Positions 50,506 to 59,443 of a stretch of DNA of 64,000 nucleotides are shown here, piece after piece. The stretch spans positions 1 to 64,000 of the forward strand of contig JAFVCE010000013.1 of the NCBI GenBank assembly GCA_017479385.1, written 5' to 3'. The notes beneath the pieces are model-generated. The model worked only from the letters and a program-made list of their open reading frames with translations. It searched no databases and was not told where the DNA came from. A program made the position numbers and the translations under genes. The DNA comes from Bacteroidales bacterium. GTDB taxonomy: Bacteria > Bacteroidota > Bacteroidia > Bacteroidales > P3. Position 1 is the stretch's first letter. Every line of letters starts with the position of its first letter.

Positions 50506-51376
50506 ACCATTAGTTTCGGTCGTCATACCGTGCCACAATCATGGCCGCTTTTTGGCACAAGCCATCGATTCGGTCTTTGCTCAAACCTATAGCAACGTCG
50601 AGTGCGTTGTGGTCGACGATGGCTCCGACGATAATACCTGCGAAGTAGCCAATCAATACGCCAGTCGCCCTCACTTCGTATTCATCCATAAGCCCGAAGT
50701 GGGGGGGGTGGCAAAAGCACGCAACAGCGCCATACAGGCCTCGGCTGGTAGCTATATACTGTCACTCGATGCCGACGACTACATACTGCCGACGTTTGTC
50801 GAAAAAGCCATGGGGTGGTTCCTCGCCCACCCAAGCACCAAGTTGGTCTATTCCAAAGTCCAGACTTTTGGCGAATCAGAGGGGCCATTGGGTTTGGACG
50901 AGTACGATTACCGCAAGTTCATCTTCAACAACTGCATACCCGCCACCGCGCTCTTTCGCCGGGAGGACTATGACCAAACACATGGCTACAACCCCAATAT
51001 GCAGCATGGACTCGAGGATTGGGACTTCTTTCTCTCGCTGCTCGAAGAGGGCGACGAGGTTCATTGTATCGACGAGTGTCTATTCTGCTATCGTCAGGTT
51101 TATGGTTCGAGGAACAGTAACATTGTGCTCTTTGAGCGAGATTTATACCGTCAGTTGTATCATAACCACAGCGAGTTGTACGACAAATATTTAGCCACGC
51201 TCGAGGGTGACCGATTACTCTTTGCCGTCTCTCATGCCCCGCTCTACGAGCAGGCGACGCAAGAAAGCCGTCGGCTCAACGATGAGCTAAAAGCCATTCG
51301 CAGCTCGCGGGCCTACCGCTTGGGTAAGGCTCTACTGCGACCCATCAAAGTCTTTAAAGAAAAATGGTATCGATAA
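50498..51376 (+). CDS. Glycosyltransferase family 2
   Basis: This 292-residue GT-A enzyme starts MNEPLVSVVIPCHNHGRFLA, with VVVDDGSDDNT, GGVAKARNSAIQAS and LSLDADDYILPTF, then HGLEDWDFFLSLLEEG in the acceptor region. It contains an in-frame G8 tract (50701-50708). The tail is SRAYRLGKALLRPIKVFKEK. It overlaps the next gene by 13 bases. Confidence 0.92.
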   Translation: MNEPLVSVVIPCHNHGRFLAQAIDSVFAQTYSNVECVVVDDGSDDNTCEVANQYASRPHFVFIHKPEVGGVAKARNSAIQASAGSYILSLDADDYILPTFVEKAMGWFLAHPSTKLVYSKVQTFGESEGPLGLDEYDYRKFIFNNCIPATALFRREDYDQTHGYNPNMQHGLEDWDFFLSLLEEGDEVHCIDECLFCYRQVYGSRNSNIVLFERDLYRQLYHNHSELYDKYLATLEGDRLLFAVSHAPLYEQATQESRRLNDELKAIRSSRAYRLGKALLRPIKVFKEKWYR

Positions 51377-52206
51377 TAGTCTGCTCCCGAACGCTGGACA
51401 TCTCTCCACAGCAGCGCAGCAACATTGCAACCACAGTGGGCTGCGACCACGAAATTGTTGTCATAGACAATTCGCTGGGGCGTTACAGCATTTTCGCGGC
51501 TTACAATGAGGGGGTAAGACGTTCGCAGGGCGACATACTTTGCTTTGTCCACGACGATGTGGAGTTCTGCTCGGCAGGTTGGGGCGAAGCCATAGCTTCG
51601 CTCTTTGGCGACGAAAGTATTGGCCTTATTGGCTTCGGCGGAGCCCACTTCATGCCCAACTCGCCCCTGTATTGGCTCGGTATGCCGTATATCTCAGAGT
51701 TTAATCAGAACCTCGACAATGGTCGGTTGGTCGATTGCTATGAAACGACCTACTTCCACGGCAGCCTGGCCGACGTGGCTGTGGTCGACGGTATGTGCTT
51801 CTTCGTCCCGCGGCGGCTGTTTTCGACCATACGTTTCGACGAGGAATACTACTCTGGTTTCCATGCCTACGATATGGACATCTGTATGCAGGTGCAGCAA
51901 GCGGGCTATCGCGTGTGCGTGAACCGCGAGGTGAAAATCGTTCACCGCTGGTCGGAACAGGCTGCTCCCACCAAGCGAGGAATGAACCTTTTCGAACACA
52001 ACCTGGAACTTTTTTGCCGCAAGTGGCAACCCATGCTCCCCATAGTGAGGGGCATAGAACTGCCCGAACGCACCATTCGCAACCTCAACAACCTGTGTGC
52101 CTTAGCCTACGACGCCACTTTGGCTCGCCGCTCGGCCTCATACCAGCTGGGTAGAACCCTGCTCGCACCAGCCCGATGGTTGAAAAGGGTGGTACGCAAG
52201 GACTGA
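51364..52206 (+). CDS. Glycosyltransferase (GT2-like, PF13712 type)
   Basis: This 280-residue protein starts MVSIIVCSRTLDISPQQRSN, followed by EIVVIDNSLGRYSIFAAYNEG, ILCFVHDDVEFCSAGWGEAI and GFHAYDMDICMQVQQAGYRV. This is the pattern of the PF13712 glycosyltransferase-like family common in capsule loci. The tail SASYQLGRTLLAPARWLKRV matches its neighbours. Confidence 0.87.
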   Translation: MVSIIVCSRTLDISPQQRSNIATTVGCDHEIVVIDNSLGRYSIFAAYNEGVRRSQGDILCFVHDDVEFCSAGWGEAIASLFGDESIGLIGFGGAHFMPNSPLYWLGMPYISEFNQNLDNGRLVDCYETTYFHGSLADVAVVDGMCFFVPRRLFSTIRFDEEYYSGFHAYDMDICMQVQQAGYRVCVNREVKIVHRWSEQAAPTKRGMNLFEHNLELFCRKWQPMLPIVRGIELPERTIRNLNNLCALAYDATLARRSASYQLGRTLLAPARWLKRVVRKD

Positions 52207-52229
52207 CACCTACCGTAAAGAAAATCAAC

Positions 52230-53042
52230 GTGATACCTAAAATAATACACTACTGTTGGTTTGGCCGTGGGCCTATGCCCAAGTCGCAGAAAGACTGCAT
52301 TCGTGGTTGGAGGCGCCTCATGCCCGACTACACCTTTATGCGCTGGGACGAAAAAACCTTCTCCCTTGCCGAGCACCCCCTTGCCGAGAGCGCTTGCAGA
52401 GTGAGAAAGTTCGCCCTAACATCGGATATATGTCGCTACAACGTGTTGGCACACTATGGCGGAATATATCTCGACACCGACGTCGAACTCTTCCAACGCC
52501 TCGACCAGTTTATGGATTGTAACTTCTTCTCTGCCATAGAGTTGTACGAAGAGTTCGAGCAAAAACACATTGCCGACCTCTACCTCAACCCCGACGGCAC
52601 GCCCAAAGACCCGTCAGCCGACGTGCCTCACCTCGAGATATTGACCTCGACCATGGGGTGCGCCCCAGGCAACGAGCTGATAACCAGCCTCCGCAACTAC
52701 TATAACGCCATTCCACCCTCCGACGACTGGGCTTTGAACTACCGCCAACACGTCAACAACGACCGCCTCGTGGCTCGCCACTTGGTGCCATACGGCTTTC
52801 GCTATGTAGACCAAACGCAGCGTCTGGCCGACAACATGGTGGTCTACGCCACCGGAACGTTCGGCTACGCCTTTTGCCCCAACCCTAATTGCCCCGTGTC
52901 GTATCACCACAACGCCGCCACTTGGGATATCGACAGTTGGAGCCGTACCCAGCGTATGGACCATTTTATGGACATCTTGGGGCTGAAAAACACCTATCAG
53001 AAATTGCGCCAAATGAGGCGCAAACTCATTAGCCATGAATAA
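52230..53042 (+). CDS. Glycosyltransferase with DXD sugar-binding region (GT32-like)
   Basis: This 270-residue protein has the canonical N-terminus IPKIIHYCWFGRGPMPKSQ, then SDICRYNVLAHYGGIYLDTDVELF with the DXD (DTD). I prefer the GTG at 52230, which gives (V/M)IPKIIHY; an in-frame ATG at 52176 would add 18 atypical residues overlapping the previous gene. By homology it transfers hexose from a nucleotide sugar. Confidence 0.87.
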   Translation: MIPKIIHYCWFGRGPMPKSQKDCIRGWRRLMPDYTFMRWDEKTFSLAEHPLAESACRVRKFALTSDICRYNVLAHYGGIYLDTDVELFQRLDQFMDCNFFSAIELYEEFEQKHIADLYLNPDGTPKDPSADVPHLEILTSTMGCAPGNELITSLRNYYNAIPPSDDWALNYRQHVNNDRLVARHLVPYGFRYVDQTQRLADNMVVYATGTFGYAFCPNPNCPVSYHHNAATWDIDSWSRTQRMDHFMDILGLKNTYQKLRQMRRKLISHE

Positions 53043-53994
53043 AACAGAGACAACCCAACCCGAAATATCAATCGTGTCGCCCGTCTACCGCGCCGAGAAG
53101 TTGGTGGCCGAGCTCGTTGCTCGTTGCTGCGCTGCCGTCGAGGGCATGGGCGTGAGCTACGAGATTGTGCTCGTCAACGACGCTTCTCCCGACGCCTCGT
53201 GGCAGGCCATAGCTGCCCAGTGTGCTGCCAATCAGTATGTTAAAGGGCTCGACCTTAGCCGCAATTTTGGCCAACACTATGCCATCACCGCCGGCCTTCG
53301 CTATGCCGCCGGTCGTTGGGTGGTGGTGATGGACTGCGACCTGCAAGACCGCCCCGAAGAGATTCCGAACCTTTACCGCAAGGCTCAAGAGGGGTTCGAC
53401 ATTGTTTATGCTCGCCGCGCACAGCGCCAAGACACGTGGCTCAAACGCCAGTCGTCGAACCTTTTCCGTATGGTCTACGATTGGCTCAGCGGCAACCATT
53501 CCGACAACGCCATTGCCAACTTCGGCATCTACAGCCAGGACGTAATTCGCCACTACAACACAATGCCCGAGGTGTCGCGCTCGTTCGGGTCGCTGGTGCG
53601 ATACTTGGGGTTCCGCTCCACAGCAATAGACGTGCAGCACTCGGCCCGTGCCGAAGGCCACACCACCTACACTCTGCATAAACTGCTCAAACTCAGCTTC
53701 GACGTCATTCTTTCCAACTCCAACAAGCCACTGCGTATGGCTGTTGGTCTGGGCCTCGCTATGTCGGGAGTTAGTTTCATGCTGGCAGCCTACAACATCG
53801 TGGCGCGCATGGTGGGCATAATCAGCGTTCAGGGCTACACCACCACCATCTTCTCCATCTGGTTTGTAGGCGGGTTGCTGTTGTTCGTGATGGGCATTTT
53901 GGGCCTATACATCAGCAAGATATTCGACCAAGTTAAGGGCCGTCCCCTCTTCGTGGTGCGCCAAGCGCTCAATGTCGACGAAGCCGATAGATAG
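53035..53994 (+). CDS. Polyprenyl-phosphate glycosyltransferase (GtrB/ArnC/DPM1-like)
   Basis: This 319-residue GT2 enzyme has ISIVSPVYRAEKLVAELV, IVLVNDASPDASW, GLDLSRNFGQHYAITAGLRY and VVMDCDLQDRPEEI, then two C-terminal membrane helices (about 232-300). This is the layout of enzymes that load a sugar onto undecaprenyl phosphate at the inner membrane. With the SMR-type pair (60410, 60775) and GT-C-like protein (61152) it could form a flip-and-transfer decoration route. Confidence 0.9.
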   Translation: MNKTETTQPEISIVSPVYRAEKLVAELVARCCAAVEGMGVSYEIVLVNDASPDASWQAIAAQCAANQYVKGLDLSRNFGQHYAITAGLRYAAGRWVVVMDCDLQDRPEEIPNLYRKAQEGFDIVYARRAQRQDTWLKRQSSNLFRMVYDWLSGNHSDNAIANFGIYSQDVIRHYNTMPEVSRSFGSLVRYLGFRSTAIDVQHSARAEGHTTYTLHKLLKLSFDVILSNSNKPLRMAVGLGLAMSGVSFMLAAYNIVARMVGIISVQGYTTTIFSIWFVGGLLLFVMGILGLYISKIFDQVKGRPLFVVRQALNVDEADR

Positions 53995-54033
53995 CCTTCT
54001 CTTGAAAATATTTTATCTTATAAATAACGCATT

Positions 54034-54270
54034 ATGAAAAGTTTAGATGAATTTTGCCAACTGGTTGCCGAGCAGTTCGAAAATACCCCCTCCTCGAGCA
54101 TCAGCCCCAGCACCGAATTTAAGAAAATCGACGAATACCGCTCGCTTGTCGCGCTGTCGATTTTGGCAATGATTGACGAAGAATTCGACGTTCAGCTACG
54201 CAGCGACGATATGCGCTCGGCCAGCACGGTCGAAGACCTCTACAACAAAGTTAAAAGCTACTGCGAATAA
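54034..54270 (+). CDS. Divergent acyl carrier protein
   Basis: This 78-residue carrier has the pattern MKSLDEFCQLVAEQFE and EYRSLVALSILAMIDEEFDVQL. The phosphopantetheine Ser is likely in RSL, not the usual DSL. It is a glycan-locus paralogue of acpP. Its stop overlaps the start of the first KAS III gene by one base. Confidence 0.85.
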   Translation: MKSLDEFCQLVAEQFENTPSSSISPSTEFKKIDEYRSLVALSILAMIDEEFDVQLRSDDMRSASTVEDLYNKVKSYCE

Positions 54271-55328
54271 TGGCCTACCTTACGTTTCCTCATGTTGCGG
54301 TGACCGGCGTTGCGGCCTGTGTTCCGAAACAGATAGAGGACATACGCCGCCTCGACCTCATTCCCGCTTCGGAGCGCGAGCAGCACGTGGCACAGATAGG
54401 CATAACGCAGCGCCGCGTGGCCCCCGAAGGGCTCTGCTCGTCTGACCTCTGCTACCATTCGGCCGAACGCCTCATTGCTGATTTGGGTTGGAACAAAGCC
54501 GAGGTCGACGCCCTGCTCTTTGTCTCGCAAACGCCAGACTACATTCTCCCAGCCACCGCCTGCTTGCTCCAACAGCGGCTTGGCCTCCCCAAGGAGTGTC
54601 TTGCCTTCGACGTGGCACTGGGCTGCTCGGGCTGGGTCTACGGCCTCTCAACGCTCGCGGCCTATGTAGACAGTGGGAGCGTGCGTAAAGCGTTGCTGCT
54701 GGTTGGCGACTGCCCCACGCGCAACACTTCGCCCCGCAGTACGGCCGACTGGCCGCTCTTTGGCGACGCCGGCACCTGCACGGCGCTCGAATTCTGCCCC
54801 GACCATGGCGGCAACCTCTGTTTCCATCTCGGTACAGACGGCGCAGGCTACGCCGACATAATTATACCCGACGGCGGTTTCCGCAATCCGGTGCAGCCGT
54901 CGAGTTTCGACTACGAGGATGTGGGCAACGGCAACTATGCAACGCGCCTGCAGACAAGGATGGACGGCATGAATGTTTTTGCGTTCGCCCTATCGACCGC
55001 CCCGAAAAGCATCAAGCGCCTTTGCGAGAGATTCGCCGTCGACATAGACTCTGTAGACTACTTCTTCCTCCACCAGGCCAACAAGATGATTAACGACAAT
55101 ATTTGCAAGAAGTTGGCTCTCGTGCCCGGCCGCTGCCCCTCGTCGATGAACCTTTTTGGCAACACTTCGTGCGCCAGCATACCGCTGACCATGGTCACAC
55201 AGAGCGCCCACGACCTTGCCACACGGAGGCTGAAGAACATTGCCAGCGGCTTCGGCGTAGGCCTCTCGTGGGCCACCGCCTATTTCGAAACCAACAGCAT
55301 TACGGTACCCCAATTAATCGAAATATAA
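54270..55328 (+). CDS. 3-oxoacyl-ACP synthase III-like (first copy)
   Basis: This 352-residue thiolase-fold condensing enzyme has the nucleophilic Cys in ALGCSGWVYGLS, His in VDYFFLHQANKM and Asn in FGNTSCASIPLT, so the full Cys-His-Asn triad is present. IGITQRRVAPEG is typical of KAS III relatives. It is coupled to the ACP gene before it and the SDR gene after it (TAATG). It likely forms a short 3-oxoacyl chain on the dedicated ACP. Confidence 0.9.
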   Translation: MAYLTFPHVAVTGVAACVPKQIEDIRRLDLIPASEREQHVAQIGITQRRVAPEGLCSSDLCYHSAERLIADLGWNKAEVDALLFVSQTPDYILPATACLLQQRLGLPKECLAFDVALGCSGWVYGLSTLAAYVDSGSVRKALLLVGDCPTRNTSPRSTADWPLFGDAGTCTALEFCPDHGGNLCFHLGTDGAGYADIIIPDGGFRNPVQPSSFDYEDVGNGNYATRLQTRMDGMNVFAFALSTAPKSIKRLCERFAVDIDSVDYFFLHQANKMINDNICKKLALVPGRCPSSMNLFGNTSCASIPLTMVTQSAHDLATRRLKNIASGFGVGLSWATAYFETNSITVPQLIEI

Positions 55329-56098
55329 TGTATAATCCATTCAGCCTCAATGGCAAAACCATACTCGTCACCGGCGCTTCGAGCGGCATAGGCCGCGCCA
55401 CGGCCATAGAGTGTTCGCGCCTCGGAGCAAACCTGCTTGTCACCGCCCGCAATGAGGCTCGCCTGAACGAAACGCTGCAGTTGCTCGACACCTCGACCTC
55501 GGGTCAAACCCACACAGCCCTCTGTGCCGACCTCGCCAGTGTGGAGGGGATAAACAGCATTGTGGCCGCCGCTACGGCGCTCGACGGCGTCTTCAGCAAT
55601 GCCGGCATACTCAGTGCGCCGCTACCGGTCAAGTTTTTGAAAGACAATGATATAGACGGTGTTCTGGGGCTAAACCTCGTGTCGCATATGCGCCTTGCGC
55701 GCGAGCTATTCAAAAAGAAAAAACTTGCCGAGGGAGCCTCCTATGTCTTCACCGCCTCGACCAGCGGAGTGGCAACTCACTGCGTCGGCAACTCGATATA
55801 CGACGCCTCGAAAGCCGCCCTCAACTCGTTTGCCAAGTCGTGTGCCGTCGATTTTGCCAGCCGCCACATACGCGTCAACACCGTATGCCCAGGCATGATT
55901 CGCACCCCAATGACCGAACCCACCGGCGTGCTCGACGAGGAGTACTACAAGCGCGACATTGCCAACCACTATCTGCTGGGGCGCTACGGCAAACCCGACG
56001 AGGTGGCGCGCGTTGTGGCCTTCCTGCTCGGCGACGGGGCCTCGTTCGTAACCGGAGCCACCATTATGGTCGACGGCGGAGTATCGATAATACATTAG
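55328..56098 (+). CDS. SDR-family oxidoreductase (FabG-like)
   Basis: This 256-residue classical short-chain dehydrogenase starts MYNPFSLNGKTILVTGASSG with the TGxxxGIG cofactor loop (TGASSGIGRA). SNAGILSAP, the catalytic Ser in TASTSGVATH and YDASKAALNSF (YxxxK) follow, ending ATIMVDGGVSIIH. In this context it would reduce the 3-oxoacyl-ACP made by the KAS III enzyme. The open frame begins 225 bases earlier, but that part overlaps the preceding gene. Confidence 0.92.
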   Translation: MYNPFSLNGKTILVTGASSGIGRATAIECSRLGANLLVTARNEARLNETLQLLDTSTSGQTHTALCADLASVEGINSIVAAATALDGVFSNAGILSAPLPVKFLKDNDIDGVLGLNLVSHMRLARELFKKKKLAEGASYVFTASTSGVATHCVGNSIYDASKAALNSFAKSCAVDFASRHIRVNTVCPGMIRTPMTEPTGVLDEEYYKRDIANHYLLGRYGKPDEVARVVAFLLGDGASFVTGATIMVDGGVSIIH

Positions 56099-56163
56099 CG
56101 ATAAGCGCCCCAAAACACGCTGTTCGCCCCCATCATAACAGCGTGATATTCAATGTTGAGGAC

Positions 56164-56222
56164 CTGTTAAAGAGGGGTTAAGGTCGTATTGAGGTCGAAC
56201 AACACTTGATATTCAGCCCTTT
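56164..56222 (-). repeat. Dispersed repeat copy R7
   Basis: Minus-strand reading: CTGAATATCAAGTGTTG, TTCGACCTCAATACG, ACCTTAACCCCTCTTTAAC. It sits in a 230-base gap that splits the acyl operon between the SDR and second KAS III genes; nothing else is seen in the gap. Confidence 0.88.
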
Positions 56223-56328
56223 AGCAGCGCTCGAAAACCCCATTTTTCCAGCCTCCCAAACCCCTCAAATCGATAAACAAAGTCATCGCCTCCGGCACCA
56301 TAACCCATACTCATCAGCCCCCTACCCA

Positions 56329-57372
56329 ATGGCAACCCTACGCTTTAAAGATATAGGCATACGCGCCATGGCGGCCTGTGTGCCTCGCCAAGTGGTCTCG
56401 AACCGCGACCTCGGCTACCTCATACCCGACGATGAGATAGACTTCACCATACGCAACATTGGCGTCGAGCAACGTCGCATTGCCGACCCCGGCTGCTGCG
56501 CGAGCGACCTCTGTTTCGCTGCGGCGCAGCGCCTGATGCAGGATAACGACATTGCCCCGTCGAGCATAGACGTGCTCCTCTTCATGAGCCAAACGGCCGA
56601 CTATCGCATTCCCGCCACAGCGCCGTTACTCCAACATCGGCTCGGCCTCCCCACCTCCACCATGGCCATGGACCTCTCGCTGGGCTGCTCGGGATGGGTC
56701 TATGCCCTCTCTGCCGCCTATGCCTATGCTGCCCAGGGCCTGCGCGTGCTCCTACTCGACGGCGAAACGTTCAGCAAAATCGTCAACCGCTTCGACAAGG
56801 TAGACTGGCCCCTCTATGGCGACGCCGGCACCGCCACGCTGGTCGAGGCAGGCCCCTTCGGCGAGTCTCTCTTCATGCTCCACAGCGACGGTTCGGGCCG
56901 CGATGCGGTCATCGTCAGCGACGGAATGCGCAACCCGGTCACGGCCAATTCGCTGGCCGAACTCAAAACTGCCAACGGCGACATCCATTCAGGCCTCGAG
57001 GTCTATATGGACGGCATGGAGGTTTTCAACTTCGCCATGAAACGTGTGCCCAAAAGCATCAAAGACCTGGCTGCCGAGGGTGGCTTCACGCTCGACGAGG
57101 TAGACCACCTCGTCTTCCACCAGGCCAACCGCTTCATGACCGACTTCTTTGTCAAAAAACTCAAATTCCCACCCGAACGCGTGCCCTACTGCCTCGACCG
57201 CTACGGCAACACCTCGTCGGCCAGCGTGCCGCTCACCATGGTCAGCGAGTTGCCCTCTCGCCTGAACGACGGAGCCCGCCTCGTTCTGAGCAGTTTCGGA
57301 GCCGGCCTCTCGTGGGCTGCGGCCAGCATCATAATGCAGCGCTGCTCATTCTCGCCCGTCATCGAATACTGA
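56329..57372 (+). CDS. 3-oxoacyl-ACP synthase III-like (second copy)
   Basis: This 347-residue paralogue of the enzyme at 54270 starts MATLRFKDIGIRAMAACVPR. Cys lies in SLGCSGWVYALS, His in VDHLVFHQANRF and Asn in YGNTSSASVPLT. IGVEQRRIADPG matches the first copy. Upstream in-frame sequence runs through the repeat gap and is not likely coding. Two intact copies suggest a second condensation or an acyltransfer role for one of them. Confidence 0.9.
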   Translation: MATLRFKDIGIRAMAACVPRQVVSNRDLGYLIPDDEIDFTIRNIGVEQRRIADPGCCASDLCFAAAQRLMQDNDIAPSSIDVLLFMSQTADYRIPATAPLLQHRLGLPTSTMAMDLSLGCSGWVYALSAAYAYAAQGLRVLLLDGETFSKIVNRFDKVDWPLYGDAGTATLVEAGPFGESLFMLHSDGSGRDAVIVSDGMRNPVTANSLAELKTANGDIHSGLEVYMDGMEVFNFAMKRVPKSIKDLAAEGGFTLDEVDHLVFHQANRFMTDFFVKKLKFPPERVPYCLDRYGNTSSASVPLTMVSELPSRLNDGARLVLSSFGAGLSWAAASIIMQRCSFSPVIEY

Positions 57373-57378
57373 ACCACC

Positions 57379-57798
57379 ATGCTCCCCGAATTCGAATTCC
57401 ACCATATCGGCGTGGCCGTCTGCAACATCGACGCCACCGCCCAAATCTATGCAAAGGCAGGCTACAGCCGTTCGCAAACCGTGTTCGACCCGTTGCAGAA
57501 AGTGCGCGTCTGCTGGCTAACCCGAGACGGCAGCCCGACGATAGAGCTGCTCGAGCCCGTCGACGACAATTCGCCCATCTCGGCCACACTCAAAAAAAAC
57601 GGCGTCACACCCTATCACCTCTGTTATGCAGTGCCCGACCTCGACGCCGCCACGGCGGCGCTGCGTGCCATACACTACGCGATGGTTGCCCGTCCACAAC
57701 CGGCCGTTGCCATCGGCGGCAGCCGCGTAGCCTTCTTTTTCCACAAAGACACAGGCCTAATCGAACTGGTTGAGCCTCCGGCACTGATAGTTACCTAA
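57379..57798 (+). CDS. VOC-family (glyoxalase-like) protein
   Basis: This 139-residue protein has two beta-alpha-beta-beta-beta modules: FHHIGVAVCNIDATAQIYAK, PTIELLEPVDDN, PYHLCYAVPDLDAATAAL and TGLIELVEPP. Metal ligands His9, Glu (IELLEP), His (YHLC) and Glu (IELVEP) are all present, as in methylmalonyl-CoA epimerase/glyoxalase relatives. It lies 6 bases after the KAS III gene and probably acts on an acyl intermediate (epimerase or isomerase). Confidence 0.82.
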   Translation: MLPEFEFHHIGVAVCNIDATAQIYAKAGYSRSQTVFDPLQKVRVCWLTRDGSPTIELLEPVDDNSPISATLKKNGVTPYHLCYAVPDLDAATAALRAIHYAMVARPQPAVAIGGSRVAFFFHKDTGLIELVEPPALIVT

Positions 57799-57861
57799 CC
57801 TCAGCACCAAATTCCATAAGTTGCCTATAGTAAAACCCTACTAAAAACCCAGCAGAGCGTT

Positions 57862-59439
57862 ATGCCGTATTTTGTACTTCGAAACAACACGGTCGAGCCG
57901 TTCTTCCCAAAGACCTACAGCTTTTCGGGCTACGAAGATTTGTCGTTGGTGCCAGGTGGGGCCGACCTCTGTGTTTGGTTCTACCAAGCTCCAGTGTGTG
58001 CCGATACTGCTAATGCAGCCAACCAGGTGAGGGGCTATGGCGAGGCCTTTCGCTACTTGCTCGGGGTGTTGCCGAGCGTTGTGCCTGTGGTGGCTCTTAC
58101 CATGGTCTGCACTTATAGTGCCAACCCTGTGGTGGGCAACTCGGAATTGGCGCAGGCTGTGGCCGACTATAACGCCATGTTGTGGCGCGAGTCGGCCAAC
58201 AGAACAAATCTCAAAGTTGTCGATTTTGCAGCATTCACCTCGCAATATCCGGCCAACGAGTTGATGGATTGGAAGTTTTACTTTATGGGACAAATGGCGC
58301 TCAACCCGAAACTGGCAAAAGATTTTGGCCACTGGTGGACAAGACAACTCGACAGCATAGCCCTCAAACGTAAAAAATGCCTTGTGCTTGACCTCGACAA
58401 CACCCTTTGGGGTGGCGTGCTTGGCGAGGAGGGGACAGATGGAATAAAGATTGGCGGAGCCTACCCTGGCAGTGCCTACCTGTTTTTTCAGCAGGTGTTG
58501 CTCTCGCTCCAACAGAGCGGAGTGGTACTAACCGTGTGCTCAAAAAATAACGAGGCCGACGTACTTGCCTGCTGGCAGAATAACCCCAACCTCATGCTAC
58601 GCCAAGAACACTTTGTGGCAACACGCATAAACTGGGACGACAAGGCTACCAATATACGAAGCCTTGCTGCCGAACTGAACATTGGCCTCGACAGTATGGT
58701 ATTTGTAGACGACAACCCATCAGAGCGCGAGTTGGTTCGGCAAATTTTGCCCGAGGTCACGGTGCCCGAATTCCCACAGCAGCCATATCAGTTGCCAGAG
58801 TTTGCCCGAAAGTTGGTAGAAGCCTATTTCAGCGTCTACGCCGTCACGACCGAAGATATGGACAAAACGGCCCAATATCGCGCTAACGCCCAACGGGCTG
58901 AGGCTCAGCGTGGTTATGCCGATTATGACAGCTACCTGACAAGCCTTGACCTGCAGCTAACCATCGAGCCAGCTAATGCCCACACTGTTGCACGAGTGGC
59001 GCAGATGACACAAAAAACCAACCAGTTTAACCTCACCACACACCGCTATACCGAGGCCGATATAGCCAATTTCATTCTACAAGGAGGCCACGTGTGGACC
59101 CTCGGTGTGGCCGACCGCTTTGGCAACAGCGGTATTACGGGTTGCCTTATGCTAACCGACAACCGTATAGACTCCCTGCTCCTCAGTTGTCGGGTGTTGG
59201 GCAAAGGCATTGAAAAGGCCTTCGTCAGGTGGGTTCTGGCCGCACTCAAAGCCGAAGGTATGCGCACCGTGCAAGCCGACTACGTAGCCACTGCCAAAAA
59301 CCAGCAAGCGGCAAACTTTTACGAAAGTTTAGGCTTTATGCTTGAAAATCAGCAGTCTGATGGTCAGAAACATTATTTGGCCAACCTCGACATAATAAAT
59401 CTCGAGATTGAGCGTTACTACCATATCAACACCAAATAA
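57862..59439 (+). CDS. FkbH-like HAD-IIIC enzyme with GNAT domain
   Basis: This 525-residue protein has an N-terminal SGNH-like region, then HAD motifs KCLVLDLDNTLWGGVLGEEG, LTVCSKNNEAD and MVFVDDNPSERELV, and a C-terminal GNAT-like domain (about 400-520; GNSGITGCLMLTDN, NQQAANFYESLGF). FkbH-type proteins take a phosphoglyceryl group from 1,3-bisphosphoglycerate, dephosphorylate it and load glyceryl onto an ACP. The carrier gene 4 bases downstream fits. A lactoyl or other hydroxyacyl group is possible. Confidence 0.9.
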   Translation: MPYFVLRNNTVEPFFPKTYSFSGYEDLSLVPGGADLCVWFYQAPVCADTANAANQVRGYGEAFRYLLGVLPSVVPVVALTMVCTYSANPVVGNSELAQAVADYNAMLWRESANRTNLKVVDFAAFTSQYPANELMDWKFYFMGQMALNPKLAKDFGHWWTRQLDSIALKRKKCLVLDLDNTLWGGVLGEEGTDGIKIGGAYPGSAYLFFQQVLLSLQQSGVVLTVCSKNNEADVLACWQNNPNLMLRQEHFVATRINWDDKATNIRSLAAELNIGLDSMVFVDDNPSERELVRQILPEVTVPEFPQQPYQLPEFARKLVEAYFSVYAVTTEDMDKTAQYRANAQRAEAQRGYADYDSYLTSLDLQLTIEPANAHTVARVAQMTQKTNQFNLTTHRYTEADIANFILQGGHVWTLGVADRFGNSGITGCLMLTDNRIDSLLLSCRVLGKGIEKAFVRWVLAALKAEGMRTVQADYVATAKNQQAANFYESLGFMLENQQSDGQKHYLANLDIINLEIERYYHINTK

Positions 59440-59443
59440 ACTA

